A stretch of 64,000 bases of DNA from Janthinobacterium fluminis (GCF_028595325.1 NZ_JAQQXR010000002.1:372001-436000); one strand, 5' to 3'. Shown: positions 18,351-27,595, numbered from the stretch's first letter. Numbers and translations: made by a program. The notes: generated by a model not told the origin, from the letters alone.

Positions 18351-18394
18351 TGCGATCCTCGCTTGCGACCTTCGCTTGCGATCCTCGCTTGCGG
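18351..18394. repeat. 13-bp tandem repeat, about 3.3 copies
   Basis: Units TGCGATCCTCGCT, TGCGACCTTCGCT, TGCGATCCTCGCT, then TGCGG. It lies in the intergenic region between fliT and the HDOD gene, just after an AT-rich patch (18310-18350). Confidence 0.85.
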
Positions 18395-18452
18395 TGCCCG
18401 CGCCGGCAGGGCGCGCGGGGCAGGGCGGGCCGCCGCAGCGGCCCGCCGGGTG

Positions 18453-19280
18453 TCAGCGCACCAGTTCTTCCAGGCCGGCGCTGAGCTCGCTGAGCGGCGG
18501 CATTTTGTCGATCAGCAGGTTAGGCGCCAGGCCCAGCGCTTCCGCCACTTCGGTCGGGTAGCAACTGCTCACTTCGTCGGGGCTGAGTTTGGCTTCGTCG
18601 ACGCGCGCGGCCCACGCGCCCAGGTGGATCACGGCCGCCATGCGGTTCAGTTCCGCTTTGTTGACGGGGTCGGGGAAGGCGCCGATGGCTTCCGAGAACG
18701 GCTCGGGGAATTTCCAGCGCTTCGCCAGTTCCGCCCCGACGTCGGCGAAGCAGTAGCCGAGCGAGGCCATTTCGGCGTCGAGCCGGCGCCCGTCCAGCGG
18801 CGGCGCGATCTTGTCGAGCTGGATCGCCTGTTCCGGCATCGCCGAGTGCAGCACCAGTTGGCCGATCGCGTGCATCATGCCGATCGTGAACGCCAGGTCG
18901 GTGTTTTCGCCGGCCTGTTTGGCGATCCATTTGGCCGAGACGGCCGTGTGCAGGCTGTAGCGCCAGAATTGTTTCAGGTCCAGGCCGGGTACGGCCTTGA
19001 AGCCGCTGACGAGGCCGGAGCTGATGACCAGGGTGCGCACGGTGACGAAGCCGAGCATCAGCACGGCGTCTTCGACGGTGCCGATGCTGCGTGAGACGTG
19101 GTAGTAGGCCGAGTTGGCCAGGCGCAGCAATTTGGCGCTGAGCACGGGGTCGGTGGACACCTTCTTGGCGATTTGCTCGGTCGAGACGCTTGCATTATTG
19201 AAACTGTTGATCAGCTCCTCCACAACTTTGGGAGCCGTAGGCAATGCATGGGGGTTTTGGAATAGCGCCTCAAGTTTCAT
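18453..19280 (-). CDS. HDOD-domain signalling protein
   Basis: 275 residues made almost wholly of an HDOD domain: LPTAPKVVEELINSFNNASVSTEQIAKKVSTDPVLSAKLLRLANSAYY, then VEDAVLMLGFVTVRTLVISSG and the partially kept HD-like helices (IGMMHAIGQLVLHSAMPEQ). HDOD proteins lack the metal HD catalytic pair and act as signalling scaffolds in motility, biofilm and two-component networks. No GGDEF, EAL or receiver domain is attached. Single gene, divergent from the M13 peptidase gene. Confidence 0.88.
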   Translation of the reverse strand: MKLEALFQNPHALPTAPKVVEELINSFNNASVSTEQIAKKVSTDPVLSAKLLRLANSAYYHVSRSIGTVEDAVLMLGFVTVRTLVISSGLVSGFKAVPGLDLKQFWRYSLHTAVSAKWIAKQAGENTDLAFTIGMMHAIGQLVLHSAMPEQAIQLDKIAPPLDGRRLDAEMASLGYCFADVGAELAKRWKFPEPFSEAIGAFPDPVNKAELNRMAAVIHLGAWAARVDEAKLSPDEVSSCYPTEVAEALGLAPNLLIDKMPPLSELSAGLEELVR

Positions 19281-19611
19281 TTTATTGGTCTCCTGTATGG
19301 GTCCACTGTACTACCGAGAACTATATGCCGGTTTGTGGGGGCGAAGCGAAAATTTGCGGCGAGATTGTGGCATTTCCGCCCCCTCCTTCCGAGGCCAGCA
19401 TACCAATATATTTGCGCACTGGAAAGTTCAATTGTGTGCGTCCCGCGCCTGCGGCGATTTTCATTCCGCCAATTCGCCGTTTGGGGCGCGCAATACGCCG
19501 TCCATCGCAATGTATGGCGTTTTTTTTATCCCGCCATTTATAGTGGATTTTGTATCATTGCCTCGGCGCTGCGCCATTTTCTTCTGCGGTCAAATTTATA
19601 AAGGGACATCC
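19281..19611. other. Divergent intergenic region between HDOD and M13 peptidase genes
   Basis: 331 bases without a supportable gene. It must contain two outward promoters; AT-rich patches lie at 19320-19410 and 19505-19560 (TTTATAGTGGATTTTGTATCATT just before the peptidase gene). No clear operator or hairpin seen. Confidence 0.4.
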
Positions 19612-21669
19612 ATGCATATTGCACTCCGATCCGCACGCGCGGCGCCAGCCAGGTCCGCCCTCGCCTTGGCCTTGTGCGCCGCCGCGCTGGCCTTCGCGCC
19701 GGCCCGCGCCGCCGACCCGGCCACCCCCGCCGCCGAGGCGCGCCGCGCCGCCGCGCCTGGCGACGACTTTTACGATTACGCCAACGGCGCCTGGATGGCG
19801 GCGACGGAGATTCCCGCCGACCGCGGCAACTGGGGCAGCTTTGCCGCGCTGTCCGAGCAAACCAACGCGCGCATCGTCAAACTGATCGAGGCCGCCGCCG
19901 CCGCACCGGCGGGGAGCGGCGCCAGGCAGGTGGCCGACTTCTACCGCGCCTACATGGACGAGGCGGCGATCGAGGCCAGGGGCCTGGCGCCGCTGAAGCC
20001 GCTGCTGGGCAAGCTCGACGCCGTGGCCGACAAGGCGGCCCTGGCGCGCGCGCTGGGCGCCAGCCTGCGCGCCGACGTCGACCCGCTGAACATGACCGAT
20101 TTCTTCACCGAGAATTTGTTCGGCCTGTGGGTCGCGCAAGGCCTGGACGACCCCACGCGCAACGTGCCCTACCTGCTGCAGGGCGGCCTGGGCATGCCGG
20201 ACCGCGCCTACTACCTGACGGACAGCCCGAAGATGGCCGAGCTGCGCGGCCACTACCAGGCCCACATTGCCGCGACGCTGGCGCTGGCCGGTTACGCCGA
20301 CGCGCCCGCGCGCGCCGCCCGCGTGTTTGCGCTGGAGCGCCAGATCGCCCAGTCGCACGGCAGCCGCGAGGACTCGGTCGATGTCGCCAAGGGCAACAAT
20401 GTGTGGCGCGCCGCCGATTTCGCCAAGCACGCCCCCGGCCTCGACTGGCAGGCATTCTTCAAGAGCGCCCGCCTGGGCGGCCAGGACCGCTTCATCGTCT
20501 GGCACCCGGGCGCGCTGAGCGGCGCCGCCGCGCTGGTGGCGTCCACGCCGCTGGCGACCTGGAAAGACTACCTGCGCTTCCACACCATCAACCAGTTCGG
20601 CGGTACGCTGCCGAAGGCGCTGGCCGAGCAGCACTTCGCCTTTTACGGCAAAACCTTGAGCGGCACGCCGCAGCAGCCCCTGCGCTGGAAACGCGCGCTG
20701 GCGGCCAGCAACGCCGCGCTGCCGGACGCGGTGGGCCAGATGTACGTCGAACGCTACGTCGCGCCGGAATCGAAGGCGCGTGTGCAGCAAATGGTCGCCA
20801 ACATCGTCGCTGCCTTCTCGCGCCGCGCCGAGCAGCTCGACTGGATGGCGCCGGCGACGAAGGCGCAAGCCCAGCAAAAACTGCAGACGCTGTACGTCGG
20901 CGTGAGCTATCCGGAGCGCTGGAAATCGTATCGCGGCCTGAAGGTGCTGCCGGGCGACGCCTTCGGCAACGCGCTGCGCGCCGAGCAGCACTACTACGGC
21001 GAACAACTGGCCAAGCTGGGCCAGCCGGTCGACCGCAGCGCCTGGGCGATGCCGCCGCACGTGGTCAACGCCGTCAACCTGCCGCTGCAGAACGCGCTGA
21101 ACTTCCCGGCCGCGATCCTGCAGGCGCCGTTCTTCGATCCGGCGGCGTCCGACGCGGCCAACTACGGCGGCATCGGCGCCACCATCGGCCATGAAATCAG
21201 CCACAGCTTCGACGACCAGGGCGCCCAGTTCGACGCCCAGGGCCGCCTGCGCGACTGGTGGACGGCGGCCGACCTGGAGCACTTCAAGCAAGCCTCGGCG
21301 GCGCTGGCGGCGCAGTATTCAAGCTACCGGCCCTTCCCCGACCTGGCCGTCAACGGCCAGCTGACGCTGAGCGAAAACCTGGCCGACCTGGCCGGTGTGG
21401 CCGCCGCCTACGATGCCTTCAAGACGGCGCAGGCCGGCCGCAGCGCATCGGCCGAGGCCGACCGCGAGTTCTTCCTCGGCTATGCGCAAACCTGGCGCAG
21501 CAAGGCACGCGAGCCGGTGGCGCGCCGGCAGATCCTGACCAACGGCCACGCCCCCGACGCCTACCGCGCCGCCACCGTACGCAATCTGGACGCCTGGTAT
21601 CCGGCCTTCGACGTGCAGCCGGGCCAGACCCTGTATCTGGCGCCCGAGCAGCGCGTGCGCGTCTGGTAA
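19612..21669 (+). CDS. M13-family (neprilysin/PepO-like) zinc metallopeptidase
   Basis: 685 residues from the ATG at 19612; the frame runs open further upstream but this start is followed by a signal peptide (ARSALALALCAAALAFAPARA). M13 N-terminal signature APGDDFYDYANGAWMAATEIP is followed by the catalytic zinc site GATIGHEISHSFDDQGAQFD (HExxH) and the third ligand/Asp in LTLSENLADLAG (ExxxD). The C-terminus ends in VW, near the conserved CxVW end, though the Cys is replaced (RVRVW). Predicted periplasmic or secreted oligopeptidase; single gene. Confidence 0.93.
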   Translation: MHIALRSARAAPARSALALALCAAALAFAPARAADPATPAAEARRAAAPGDDFYDYANGAWMAATEIPADRGNWGSFAALSEQTNARIVKLIEAAAAAPAGSGARQVADFYRAYMDEAAIEARGLAPLKPLLGKLDAVADKAALARALGASLRADVDPLNMTDFFTENLFGLWVAQGLDDPTRNVPYLLQGGLGMPDRAYYLTDSPKMAELRGHYQAHIAATLALAGYADAPARAARVFALERQIAQSHGSREDSVDVAKGNNVWRAADFAKHAPGLDWQAFFKSARLGGQDRFIVWHPGALSGAAALVASTPLATWKDYLRFHTINQFGGTLPKALAEQHFAFYGKTLSGTPQQPLRWKRALAASNAALPDAVGQMYVERYVAPESKARVQQMVANIVAAFSRRAEQLDWMAPATKAQAQQKLQTLYVGVSYPERWKSYRGLKVLPGDAFGNALRAEQHYYGEQLAKLGQPVDRSAWAMPPHVVNAVNLPLQNALNFPAAILQAPFFDPAASDAANYGGIGATIGHEISHSFDDQGAQFDAQGRLRDWWTAADLEHFKQASAALAAQYSSYRPFPDLAVNGQLTLSENLADLAGVAAAYDAFKTAQAGRSASAEADREFFLGYAQTWRSKAREPVARRQILTNGHAPDAYRAATVRNLDAWYPAFDVQPGQTLYLAPEQRVRVW

Positions 21670-21727
21670 GGAGAGGGGCGGCGCATCAGGCACAATAGCT
21701 CTTTTGCGCCGCCCCCTCCCGCACACC

Positions 21728-22357
21728 ATGAGCAAGCCACTCGACGACATCGACGCCATCACCCACCGCACGCTGGACTACTACGAGCGCCACGCCGAGC
21801 AATTCTTCGAGGGCACGCGCAGCCACGACGTCAGCCAGAACATCGACGCCCTGCTGGCCGCCATCGAGGCGGCCGCGCCGTATGCCATCCTCGACCTCGG
21901 CTGCGGCCCGGGGCGCGACCTGAAAACCTTCGCCGCCCTCGGCCACACGGCCGTCGGCGTCGACGGCTCGGCGCGCTTTGTCGACATGGCGCGCGCCCAC
22001 AGCGGCTGCACAGTGTGGCGGCAAGACTTCGTCAACCTGGACCTGCCGGTCGCGCAATTCGACGGCGTGTTCGCCAACGCGGCGCTGTTCCACCTGCCCA
22101 GCGCGGCGCTGCCGCAAGTGCTGGCGCGCCTGTACGCCTGCCTGAAGCCGGGCGGCGCCTTGTTCAGCTCCAACCCGCGCGGCGCCAACGAAGAGGGCTG
22201 GAACGGCGCCCGCTACGGCAGTTACTACGATTACGCCACCTGGGAACGCTTCATGACGGCGGCCGGCTTCGTCGCGCTCGGCCACTACTACCGGCCGCCC
22301 GGCCTGCCGCGCGAACAGCAGCCGTGGCTGGCCAGCCTGTGGCGCAAACCGGCCTGA
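21728..22357 (+). CDS. Class I SAM-dependent methyltransferase
   Basis: 209 residues from ATG 21728 (MSKPLDDIDAITHRTLDYYERHAEQFFEGT). SAM-binding motif I is ILDLGCGPGRDLKTF (residues about 57-71), motif II acidic end VGVDGSARFVDMA, and post-motifs FANAALFHLP and LKPGGALFSSNPRG. The DYYERHAEQFF...RSHDVSQNIDALL opening matches a family of small uncharacterised methyltransferases. Substrate unknown. It follows the peptidase gene after 58 bases and may be co-transcribed. Confidence 0.85.
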   Translation: MSKPLDDIDAITHRTLDYYERHAEQFFEGTRSHDVSQNIDALLAAIEAAAPYAILDLGCGPGRDLKTFAALGHTAVGVDGSARFVDMARAHSGCTVWRQDFVNLDLPVAQFDGVFANAALFHLPSAALPQVLARLYACLKPGGALFSSNPRGANEEGWNGARYGSYYDYATWERFMTAAGFVALGHYYRPPGLPREQQPWLASLWRKPA

Positions 22358-22360
22358 ACC

Positions 22361-22408
22361 GTCGGCGGCAAGATTCAGCAGGAAGCGGCCAAAGACGCCA
22401 ACAACTAA
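22361..22408 (+). pseudogene. Remnant of a CsbD-like stress protein, copy 1
   Basis: In-frame sequence VGGKIQQEAAKDANN ends at a stop at 22408, without any start. It resembles the repetitive Lys/Gly-rich helices of CsbD-like proteins, and the same DNA pattern recurs in copy 2 at 22482-22580. Identification is tentative because only 15 residues remain. Confidence 0.35.
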
Positions 22409-22421
22409 CGCGCGAAAAGCT

Positions 22422-22475
22422 GGGGACAGACCACGATTTCCGAGAAATATTTCTCGGAAATCGTGGTCTGTCCCC
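22422..22475. repeat. Perfect 54-bp palindrome, copy 1
   Basis: Left arm GGGGACAGACCACGATTT then CCGAGAAAT, followed immediately by its exact complement, with no loop. The flanks CGCGAAAAGCT and CGGCTGT are also identical in copy 2 at 22609-22662. Confidence 0.95.
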
Positions 22476-22481
22476 GGCTGT

Positions 22482-22580
22482 CCGAAAATCAAGGGCGAAG
22501 CGAAGGACGTCGGCGGCAAGATCCAGCGGGAAGTTGGCGAGGTGCAGAAGGAAGCGGGGAAGATGCAGGAAGCGGCCTAA
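22482..22580 (+). pseudogene. Remnant of a CsbD-like stress protein, copy 2
   Basis: The frame KIKGEAKDVGGKIQREVGEV and onward to a stop at 22580 has the Lys/Gly/Glu-rich repeated pattern of CsbD/YjbJ proteins, but no start: it is preceded directly by palindrome copy 1. It shares GTCGGCGGCAAGAT-C/T-CAGC and the post-stop sequence GCCAACAA-(C/A)-TAACGCG with copy 1. Confidence 0.45.
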
Positions 22581-22608
22581 GGCGCCAACAAATAACGCGC
22601 GAAAAGCT

Positions 22609-22662
22609 GGGGACAGACCACGATTTCCGAGAAATATTTCTCGGAAATCGTGGTCTGTCCCC
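22609..22662. repeat. Perfect 54-bp palindrome, copy 2
   Basis: Identical to the palindrome at 22422-22475 and 187 bases away, in the same flanking sequence. It lies just past the stop of the convergent S9 peptidase gene and may act as its terminator. Confidence 0.95.
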
Positions 22663-22675
22663 GGCTGTATCGGGC

Positions 22676-24883
22676 TTAGTTGCCGCCCAGGTGTTTTTTG
22701 AAGAAGGCTTCGATGGTCGAGTAGACGTGGCGCTGGCCGGCGCGCGATGAGATGCCGTGCTTGGCGCCCGGATAGGTCATCAGTTCGAAGTGCACGCCGC
22801 GGTTGACCAGGGCGTCTATCATGCGCGTCGTGTTGGTGAACAGTACGTTGTCGTCGGCCATGCCGTGCACCAGCAGCAGCGGCGAGCGCAGTCCGTCGAG
22901 GTGGGCGTATACGCCGGCGTTACGGTAGCCTGCCACGTTGTTCTTCGGCGCGTCCATGAATTGCTCCGTGTAGTGGGTGTCGTACAAGGCCCAGTCCGTC
23001 ACCGGCGCCACCGACACGCCCATCGCCACCTTGTCCGACGCCGCCGCCAGCAGGCGCAGCGTCATGAAGCCGCCGTAGCTCCAGCCGAACACGCCGATGC
23101 GCTTGGCGTCGACGAAGCTTTGCTTGCCCAGCCAGTCGATGCCGACGAGCTGGTCGGCCACTTCGCTGGCGCCCAGGTTGCGGTAGATGGCGTCGGTGAA
23201 GACGCGCTCGCGCCGCGACGAGCCGCGGTTATCCAGGCGGAACACGACAAAGCCCTGCTGCGCCATGTACTGGTCGAAGTGGTTGCCCCAGCGCCGCGCC
23301 ACGTGCTGCGAGTGCGGCCCGCCGTAGGTCGACAGGAACACCGGGTAGCGCTTGGCCGCGTTGAAGTTGGCCGGCTTGATCAGCGAGTAGTGCAGCGTCT
23401 GGCCGTCGTTCGATTGCAGCGTGCCGTATTCCGTTTTCAGGTGGTCGGCCTGGTATTTGCCGTAGGGGTGGGCGGCGTTCAGCTCGTTGCGTTCGAGCCA
23501 GCCGACCAGCGCGCCGTCGGGGCGGCGGATGCTCACCTGCGGCGGCGTGTTCGGGTCCGAGTAGGTGTCGACGAAGACTTCGCCGTTGCGCGCGAAGGCG
23601 GCGTCGTGCCAGCCGTCGCCCTGGGTGATGCGCTGCGGCCGTTCGGCCGTGCTGCCGTCCAGCGCCAGCGCGTAGGTTTGCTTGTCGATGACGGCGTCGC
23701 GGTTCGAGGCGACGAACACGCGGCCGGCTTTTTCATCGACGGCCAGCACATTGTCGATGCCCCACGCGCCGCTGGAAATCGGGTGCAGCAGGCGGCCGTC
23801 CATGGCGTACAGGTACAGGTGGTTGCGGCCGCTGCGCTCGGAGGACCAGATGAAACCCTTGCGCCCGTCCAGGAAGCGCAGGTTGTCGTGGATGCTGACC
23901 CAGGTCGGCGAGGTTTCCGTGATCAGGGTGCGCTGCACCAGCGTGGCGGCGTCGACCGACACCAGCTCCAGGCGCTTCTGGTCGCGCGTCTGGCGCTGGA
24001 ACAGCAGGGCCTTGCCGTCCGCGCTCCAGTCGGCGCGCACCAGGTAGATGTCGCTGTCGGCGCCCAGTTCGACCTGGCGGCGCGCGCCCGTTTCCGGCGA
24101 GACGATCAGCAGTTGCACCAGCACGTTGGGGTCGCCGGCGGCCGGGTAGCGCTGCTCGACGACGTCGGTGCGGTCGGCGAAAATCTCGAAGCGGCGTACC
24201 ACCGGCACCGGCGCCTCGTCATAGCGCTTGTAGGCGATGGCCGAGTCGTCCGGCGCCCAGTAGTAACCGGTGCGCTGGCCCATTTCTTCCTGCGCGACGA
24301 ACTCCGCCTCGGCGTTGTGGATCGTGCCCGCGCCGTCCGTCGTCAGCTGGCGCTGCTGGCCGCTTTTCAGGTCGATGACGAACAGGTTCTGGTCGCGCAC
24401 GAAGGATACATAGCGGCCCTTCGGCGAGATCTTCGGATCGAGCACATTGCCCGACGCGACCAGGCGCGCCGCGTCCGGTTTGGCGGCGTCGACCAGGTAC
24501 AGATTGCCGGCCAGCGGCACCAGCAACTGCTTGCCGTCCGGCGACCAGCTATAGTTCAGGATGCCGTTCAGGCTGGCGGTGCGGTCGCGCTCGCGGCGCG
24601 CCTTTTCCTGGTCCGACAACTGCTCGTTCGGCACCAGCACCTTGGAGTCGAGCAGCAGGTGGGCGCGCTTGTCCTTCAGGTTGAATTCCCACAGGTCGAG
24701 CTGGAACTGGTTGTCGGGGCGGCCGCGCAGGAAGGTCACGCGGGCGCCGTCGGGCGACACCTTCAGGTTGCGCATGCCGGGGCCGGCCAGCGCCGGATCG
24801 GCGTGGATGCGCTCCAGGGTAAGGCGCTCGGCGGCGGCGGGAACGCTGGCCAGGGCGGCCAGGAAACACAGAATAAAACGCAT
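22676..24883 (-). CDS. S9-family dipeptidyl peptidase IV-like serine peptidase
   Basis: 735 residues. Signal peptide MRFILCFLAALASVPAAAE, then the DPP IV beta-propeller with the N-terminal anchoring Glu pair in NAEAEFVAQEEMGQRTGYYW and repeated WSPDG/WSADG blades. The C-terminal alpha/beta hydrolase domain has the nucleophile in FGWSYGGFMTLRLL, the Asp in LLVHGMADDNVLF and the His in YPGAKHGISSR. It removes X-Pro dipeptides from the N-terminus of peptides in the periplasm. Alone in its transcription unit. Confidence 0.94.
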   Translation of the reverse strand: MRFILCFLAALASVPAAAERLTLERIHADPALAGPGMRNLKVSPDGARVTFLRGRPDNQFQLDLWEFNLKDKRAHLLLDSKVLVPNEQLSDQEKARRERDRTASLNGILNYSWSPDGKQLLVPLAGNLYLVDAAKPDAARLVASGNVLDPKISPKGRYVSFVRDQNLFVIDLKSGQQRQLTTDGAGTIHNAEAEFVAQEEMGQRTGYYWAPDDSAIAYKRYDEAPVPVVRRFEIFADRTDVVEQRYPAAGDPNVLVQLLIVSPETGARRQVELGADSDIYLVRADWSADGKALLFQRQTRDQKRLELVSVDAATLVQRTLITETSPTWVSIHDNLRFLDGRKGFIWSSERSGRNHLYLYAMDGRLLHPISSGAWGIDNVLAVDEKAGRVFVASNRDAVIDKQTYALALDGSTAERPQRITQGDGWHDAAFARNGEVFVDTYSDPNTPPQVSIRRPDGALVGWLERNELNAAHPYGKYQADHLKTEYGTLQSNDGQTLHYSLIKPANFNAAKRYPVFLSTYGGPHSQHVARRWGNHFDQYMAQQGFVVFRLDNRGSSRRERVFTDAIYRNLGASEVADQLVGIDWLGKQSFVDAKRIGVFGWSYGGFMTLRLLAAASDKVAMGVSVAPVTDWALYDTHYTEQFMDAPKNNVAGYRNAGVYAHLDGLRSPLLLVHGMADDNVLFTNTTRMIDALVNRGVHFELMTYPGAKHGISSRAGQRHVYSTIEAFFKKHLGGN

Positions 24884-25085
24884 GGATGTCTCGTTGATAG
24901 TGAGGAAATATTGGCAAAACCAGCAGGCAGACGATACCAGAGCGCGGCCATTTAAGCGATAGCGCGGGCCACGGAATACGCGGTGAAACGCCGACTTTCC
25001 TTCGGCATCAACTATGAAAATGCCGCGTTTCGTATGGCGATGCGCGGCCCCCGTGGCAGAAACATCCCCCGCGAAAACGGCCGGC

Positions 25086-26519
25086 TCAGGCCCCGGCTTG
25101 CCGCCGGGGCGCCGCCGCCGGCGCGGCGTGCGCGCCGTGCATGCGCCGCAGCGACAGCCGGTTCAGATACCAGGTCAGCAGCACGGCCGCCACCGTCAGG
25201 CCCAGCACCAGGCCGATCCAGAAGCCGGTGGCGGCCATCGGCGCGTCCGGCGCCCACGGCAGGCCGGCCGGGGCCAGCCCCAGCACATAGCCGAGCGGCA
25301 GCGAGAAGCCCCAGAACGCCAGCAACTGGATCAGCATCGGCTGGCGTGTCACCTTGTAGCCGCGGATCGCGCACGACGTCGCCACCTGGGTCGCGTCGGA
25401 CAACTGGAACAGCGCGGCGAACAGCAGCAATTGCGCGGCCAGTTCCCGCACCGCCGGATCGGACGTGTAGGCGGCCGCGATCTGGTGGCGGAACAGCGCG
25501 ATGCCGGCGGCCGACACCACCGCCGCCGTCAGCGACAGCGCGACGCCGACCCAGGAGACGAAGCGGGCGCGGCGCAGATTGCCTTCGCCGACGGCGTGGC
25601 CGACCCGCGTCACCAGCGCGATGCCGAAGGTCAGCGGCACCATGAACACGACGGACGAGAAGTTCAGCGCGATCTGGTGCGCGGACACCTGCACCACGCC
25701 ATAGCGCGCCACCAGCAGGCTGATGACGCCGAAGGCGCTGGCCTCGGCGAAGTAGGTGACGCCGATCGGCAGGCCCAGGCGCAGCATGCCGCTCAGCTCC
25801 GGCCAGTGCGGCCATTCCCAGTGCGTGAACGGATAGGTGGCGCGGTAGGCCGGCGCGTAGCGTATCCACGCCAGCATCGCCGCCAGCATGGCCCACATGC
25901 TGACGCTGGTGGCGACGGCGCAGCCGACGCCGCCCATTTCCGGCAAGCCCCAGTGGCCGTAGATCAGCAGCCAGTTGACCAGCACGTTGAGGGCCAGCGC
26001 GCCCAGCGCGATGACCATCACCGGCTTGGTCTGGTTGATGCTGGTGCTGTAGCCGTACAGGGCGCGGTAGGCGGCGAAGGCCGGCAAGCCGGTGCTGATG
26101 ATGTGCACGAACAGCGAAGCCTTGGCGTTGACGGCCGCGCTCAGGTACAGGTGGTCGAAGACGACGGTGGCCAGATTGGCCAGCGCGCAGCCGGCCAGGC
26201 CGACGGCGAAGCCCTTCCACAGCGACTGCCGGACGATGTGCGGCACGCGCGCCAGCCGCTCGGCGCCAAACTCGTGCGCGACAATCGAATTGATTGCCAT
26301 CATAATGCCGAGCACGCTGACCAGGATGATCGACCAGATCGACGCGCCCAGCGACACCGCCGCCAATTCCTCTGCGCTGGCGTGGCCGCTCATGGCGACG
26401 TCGGCGACGGCCATGCCAACGGTCGCGAGCTGGCCGATCAGCATCGGCCAAGCCAGGCGCCACAGGGCGGAGACTTCGACGCGGACGGCGGACAGGGTGA
26501 AGGCTGTGGTGTGGGGCAT
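25086..26519 (-). CDS. MATE-family multidrug efflux pump (NorM-like)
   Basis: 477 residues from ATG 26519 (MPHTTAFTLSAVRVEVSALWRLAWPMLIGQLATVGMAVADVAMSG); a TTG at 26546 would add nine residues. Twelve hydrophobic segments in two halves with MATE hallmarks WPMLIGQLATVGMAVADVAMSG in the first half and LRLGLPIGVTYFAEASAFGVISLLVARYG in the second, plus GDRVGHAVGEG-like VTRVGHAVGEGN. Such pumps export cationic drugs using Na+ or H+. Monocistronic. Confidence 0.93.
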   Translation of the reverse strand: MPHTTAFTLSAVRVEVSALWRLAWPMLIGQLATVGMAVADVAMSGHASAEELAAVSLGASIWSIILVSVLGIMMAINSIVAHEFGAERLARVPHIVRQSLWKGFAVGLAGCALANLATVVFDHLYLSAAVNAKASLFVHIISTGLPAFAAYRALYGYSTSINQTKPVMVIALGALALNVLVNWLLIYGHWGLPEMGGVGCAVATSVSMWAMLAAMLAWIRYAPAYRATYPFTHWEWPHWPELSGMLRLGLPIGVTYFAEASAFGVISLLVARYGVVQVSAHQIALNFSSVVFMVPLTFGIALVTRVGHAVGEGNLRRARFVSWVGVALSLTAAVVSAAGIALFRHQIAAAYTSDPAVRELAAQLLLFAALFQLSDATQVATSCAIRGYKVTRQPMLIQLLAFWGFSLPLGYVLGLAPAGLPWAPDAPMAATGFWIGLVLGLTVAAVLLTWYLNRLSLRRMHGAHAAPAAAPRRQAGA

Positions 26520-26680
26520 GGGCGGCTGACCTTGTAAAACGCTCAATTCTACGGGAAACGGCCGTTTTTCACCGGGAGGCAGCCGCGGCTGTAGGAAATT
26601 GTTACATCTGTATTGTCGGCGCGGCGGCGTCCCTGCGCGTTGCTAGCGCAACCGGCATCATAATTTTATGGAGAAGTAAG

Positions 26681-27595
26681 ATGAATCGCACATTGACGGG
26701 CGCGCTGTTGTTGGCAGCCACATTTTTCACGCAACTTGCCGCGCACGCGGGCGAACTGACGCTGTACACGGATGATGATTTCCAAGGCCGCGCGGTGACG
26801 TTGCACGAATCGGCGGCGAATTTTGTCGAGCTCGGCTTCAACGACCGCGCCTCCAGCGTCGTCGTGCGCTCCGGCCGCTGGGAAGTGTGCGCCGACGCCA
26901 ACTTCAACGGCACCTGCGTCGTGTTCGGGCCGGGCGAGTACCCGAGCCTGCAAGGCTTCAACGACAAGGTGTCGTCGGCGCGCGAAGTGGGCCATGGCGG
27001 CGGTAACTGGCGCGACCGCGACCGCGACCGCGATCGCGACCGTGGTCATGGCCACGGCCGGCGCGGTATGCTGGAGCTGTTCACCCAGCCCGGCCTGCGC
27101 GGTAATTCGACCCACATCGTCGGCGATACCGATGACTTCGGGCCGATGGGTTTCAACAACCGCACCTACAGCCTGAATGTCGAAAGCGGCACCTGGCAGT
27201 TGTGCAGCGAAACCGAGTACCGCGGCGTGTGCCGCCTGTTCGAGCCGGGCCGCTATCCGCAAGTCGGCCGCGAACTGAGCGGCCGCGTGTCGTCGGCGCG
27301 CCTGGTCGACGGTGGCGGCGGCGGCTGGCGTCCGCCTGCCGAGGAGACGGCGCCGGTGATGCTGTTTTCCGGCGACGGCATGCGCGGCCGCATGGTGCCC
27401 TTGCGGCGCGATGCGCGTAATTTCGAGGCCATCGATTTCAACGACCGCACCGGCTCCATCATCGTCAATGAGGGGCAGTGGGAATTTTGCATGCACGCCG
27501 ACTTCGACGGGCGCTGCGTCGTGTTCGGTCCGGGCCGCTACGACCGCCTGGGCGGCATGAACAACCAGATCTCGTCGGCGCGCCGGCTGCGCTGA
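26681..27595 (+). CDS. Exported beta/gamma-crystallin-like protein, three domains
   Basis: 304 residues with signal peptide MNRTLTGALLLAATFFTQLAAHA. Six Greek-key repeats are recognisable by their FND/FNN-x-SS-x-(R/V) turns: VELGFNDRASSVVV, GFNDKVSSAREV, MGFNNRTYSLNV, ELSGRVSSARLV, AIDFNDRTGSIIV, GMNNQISSARRL. They make three beta/gamma-crystallin domains with recurring CVVFGPGxY strands. Between domains one and two is a charged linker of (DR)5 then GHGHGR. Bacterial members bind Ca2+ or cope with envelope stress; the N/D-N/D-x-x-S/T-S calcium pattern is kept in several motifs. Confidence 0.9.
   Translation: MNRTLTGALLLAATFFTQLAAHAGELTLYTDDDFQGRAVTLHESAANFVELGFNDRASSVVVRSGRWEVCADANFNGTCVVFGPGEYPSLQGFNDKVSSAREVGHGGGNWRDRDRDRDRDRGHGHGRRGMLELFTQPGLRGNSTHIVGDTDDFGPMGFNNRTYSLNVESGTWQLCSETEYRGVCRLFEPGRYPQVGRELSGRVSSARLVDGGGGGWRPPAEETAPVMLFSGDGMRGRMVPLRRDARNFEAIDFNDRTGSIIVNEGQWEFCMHADFDGRCVVFGPGRYDRLGGMNNQISSARRLR

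Noticed and set aside
22757-24955. 732-codon plus-strand frame opposite the S9 peptidase
   Set aside because: Antisense shadow; Val/Arg/Gln repeats only, while the minus strand encodes a complete DPP IV.
27010-27050. CRISPR-like short repeats
   Set aside because: The CGCGAC repeats are in-frame coding sequence for Asp-Arg in the crystallin protein; no spacers. No CRISPR array seen anywhere in the window.
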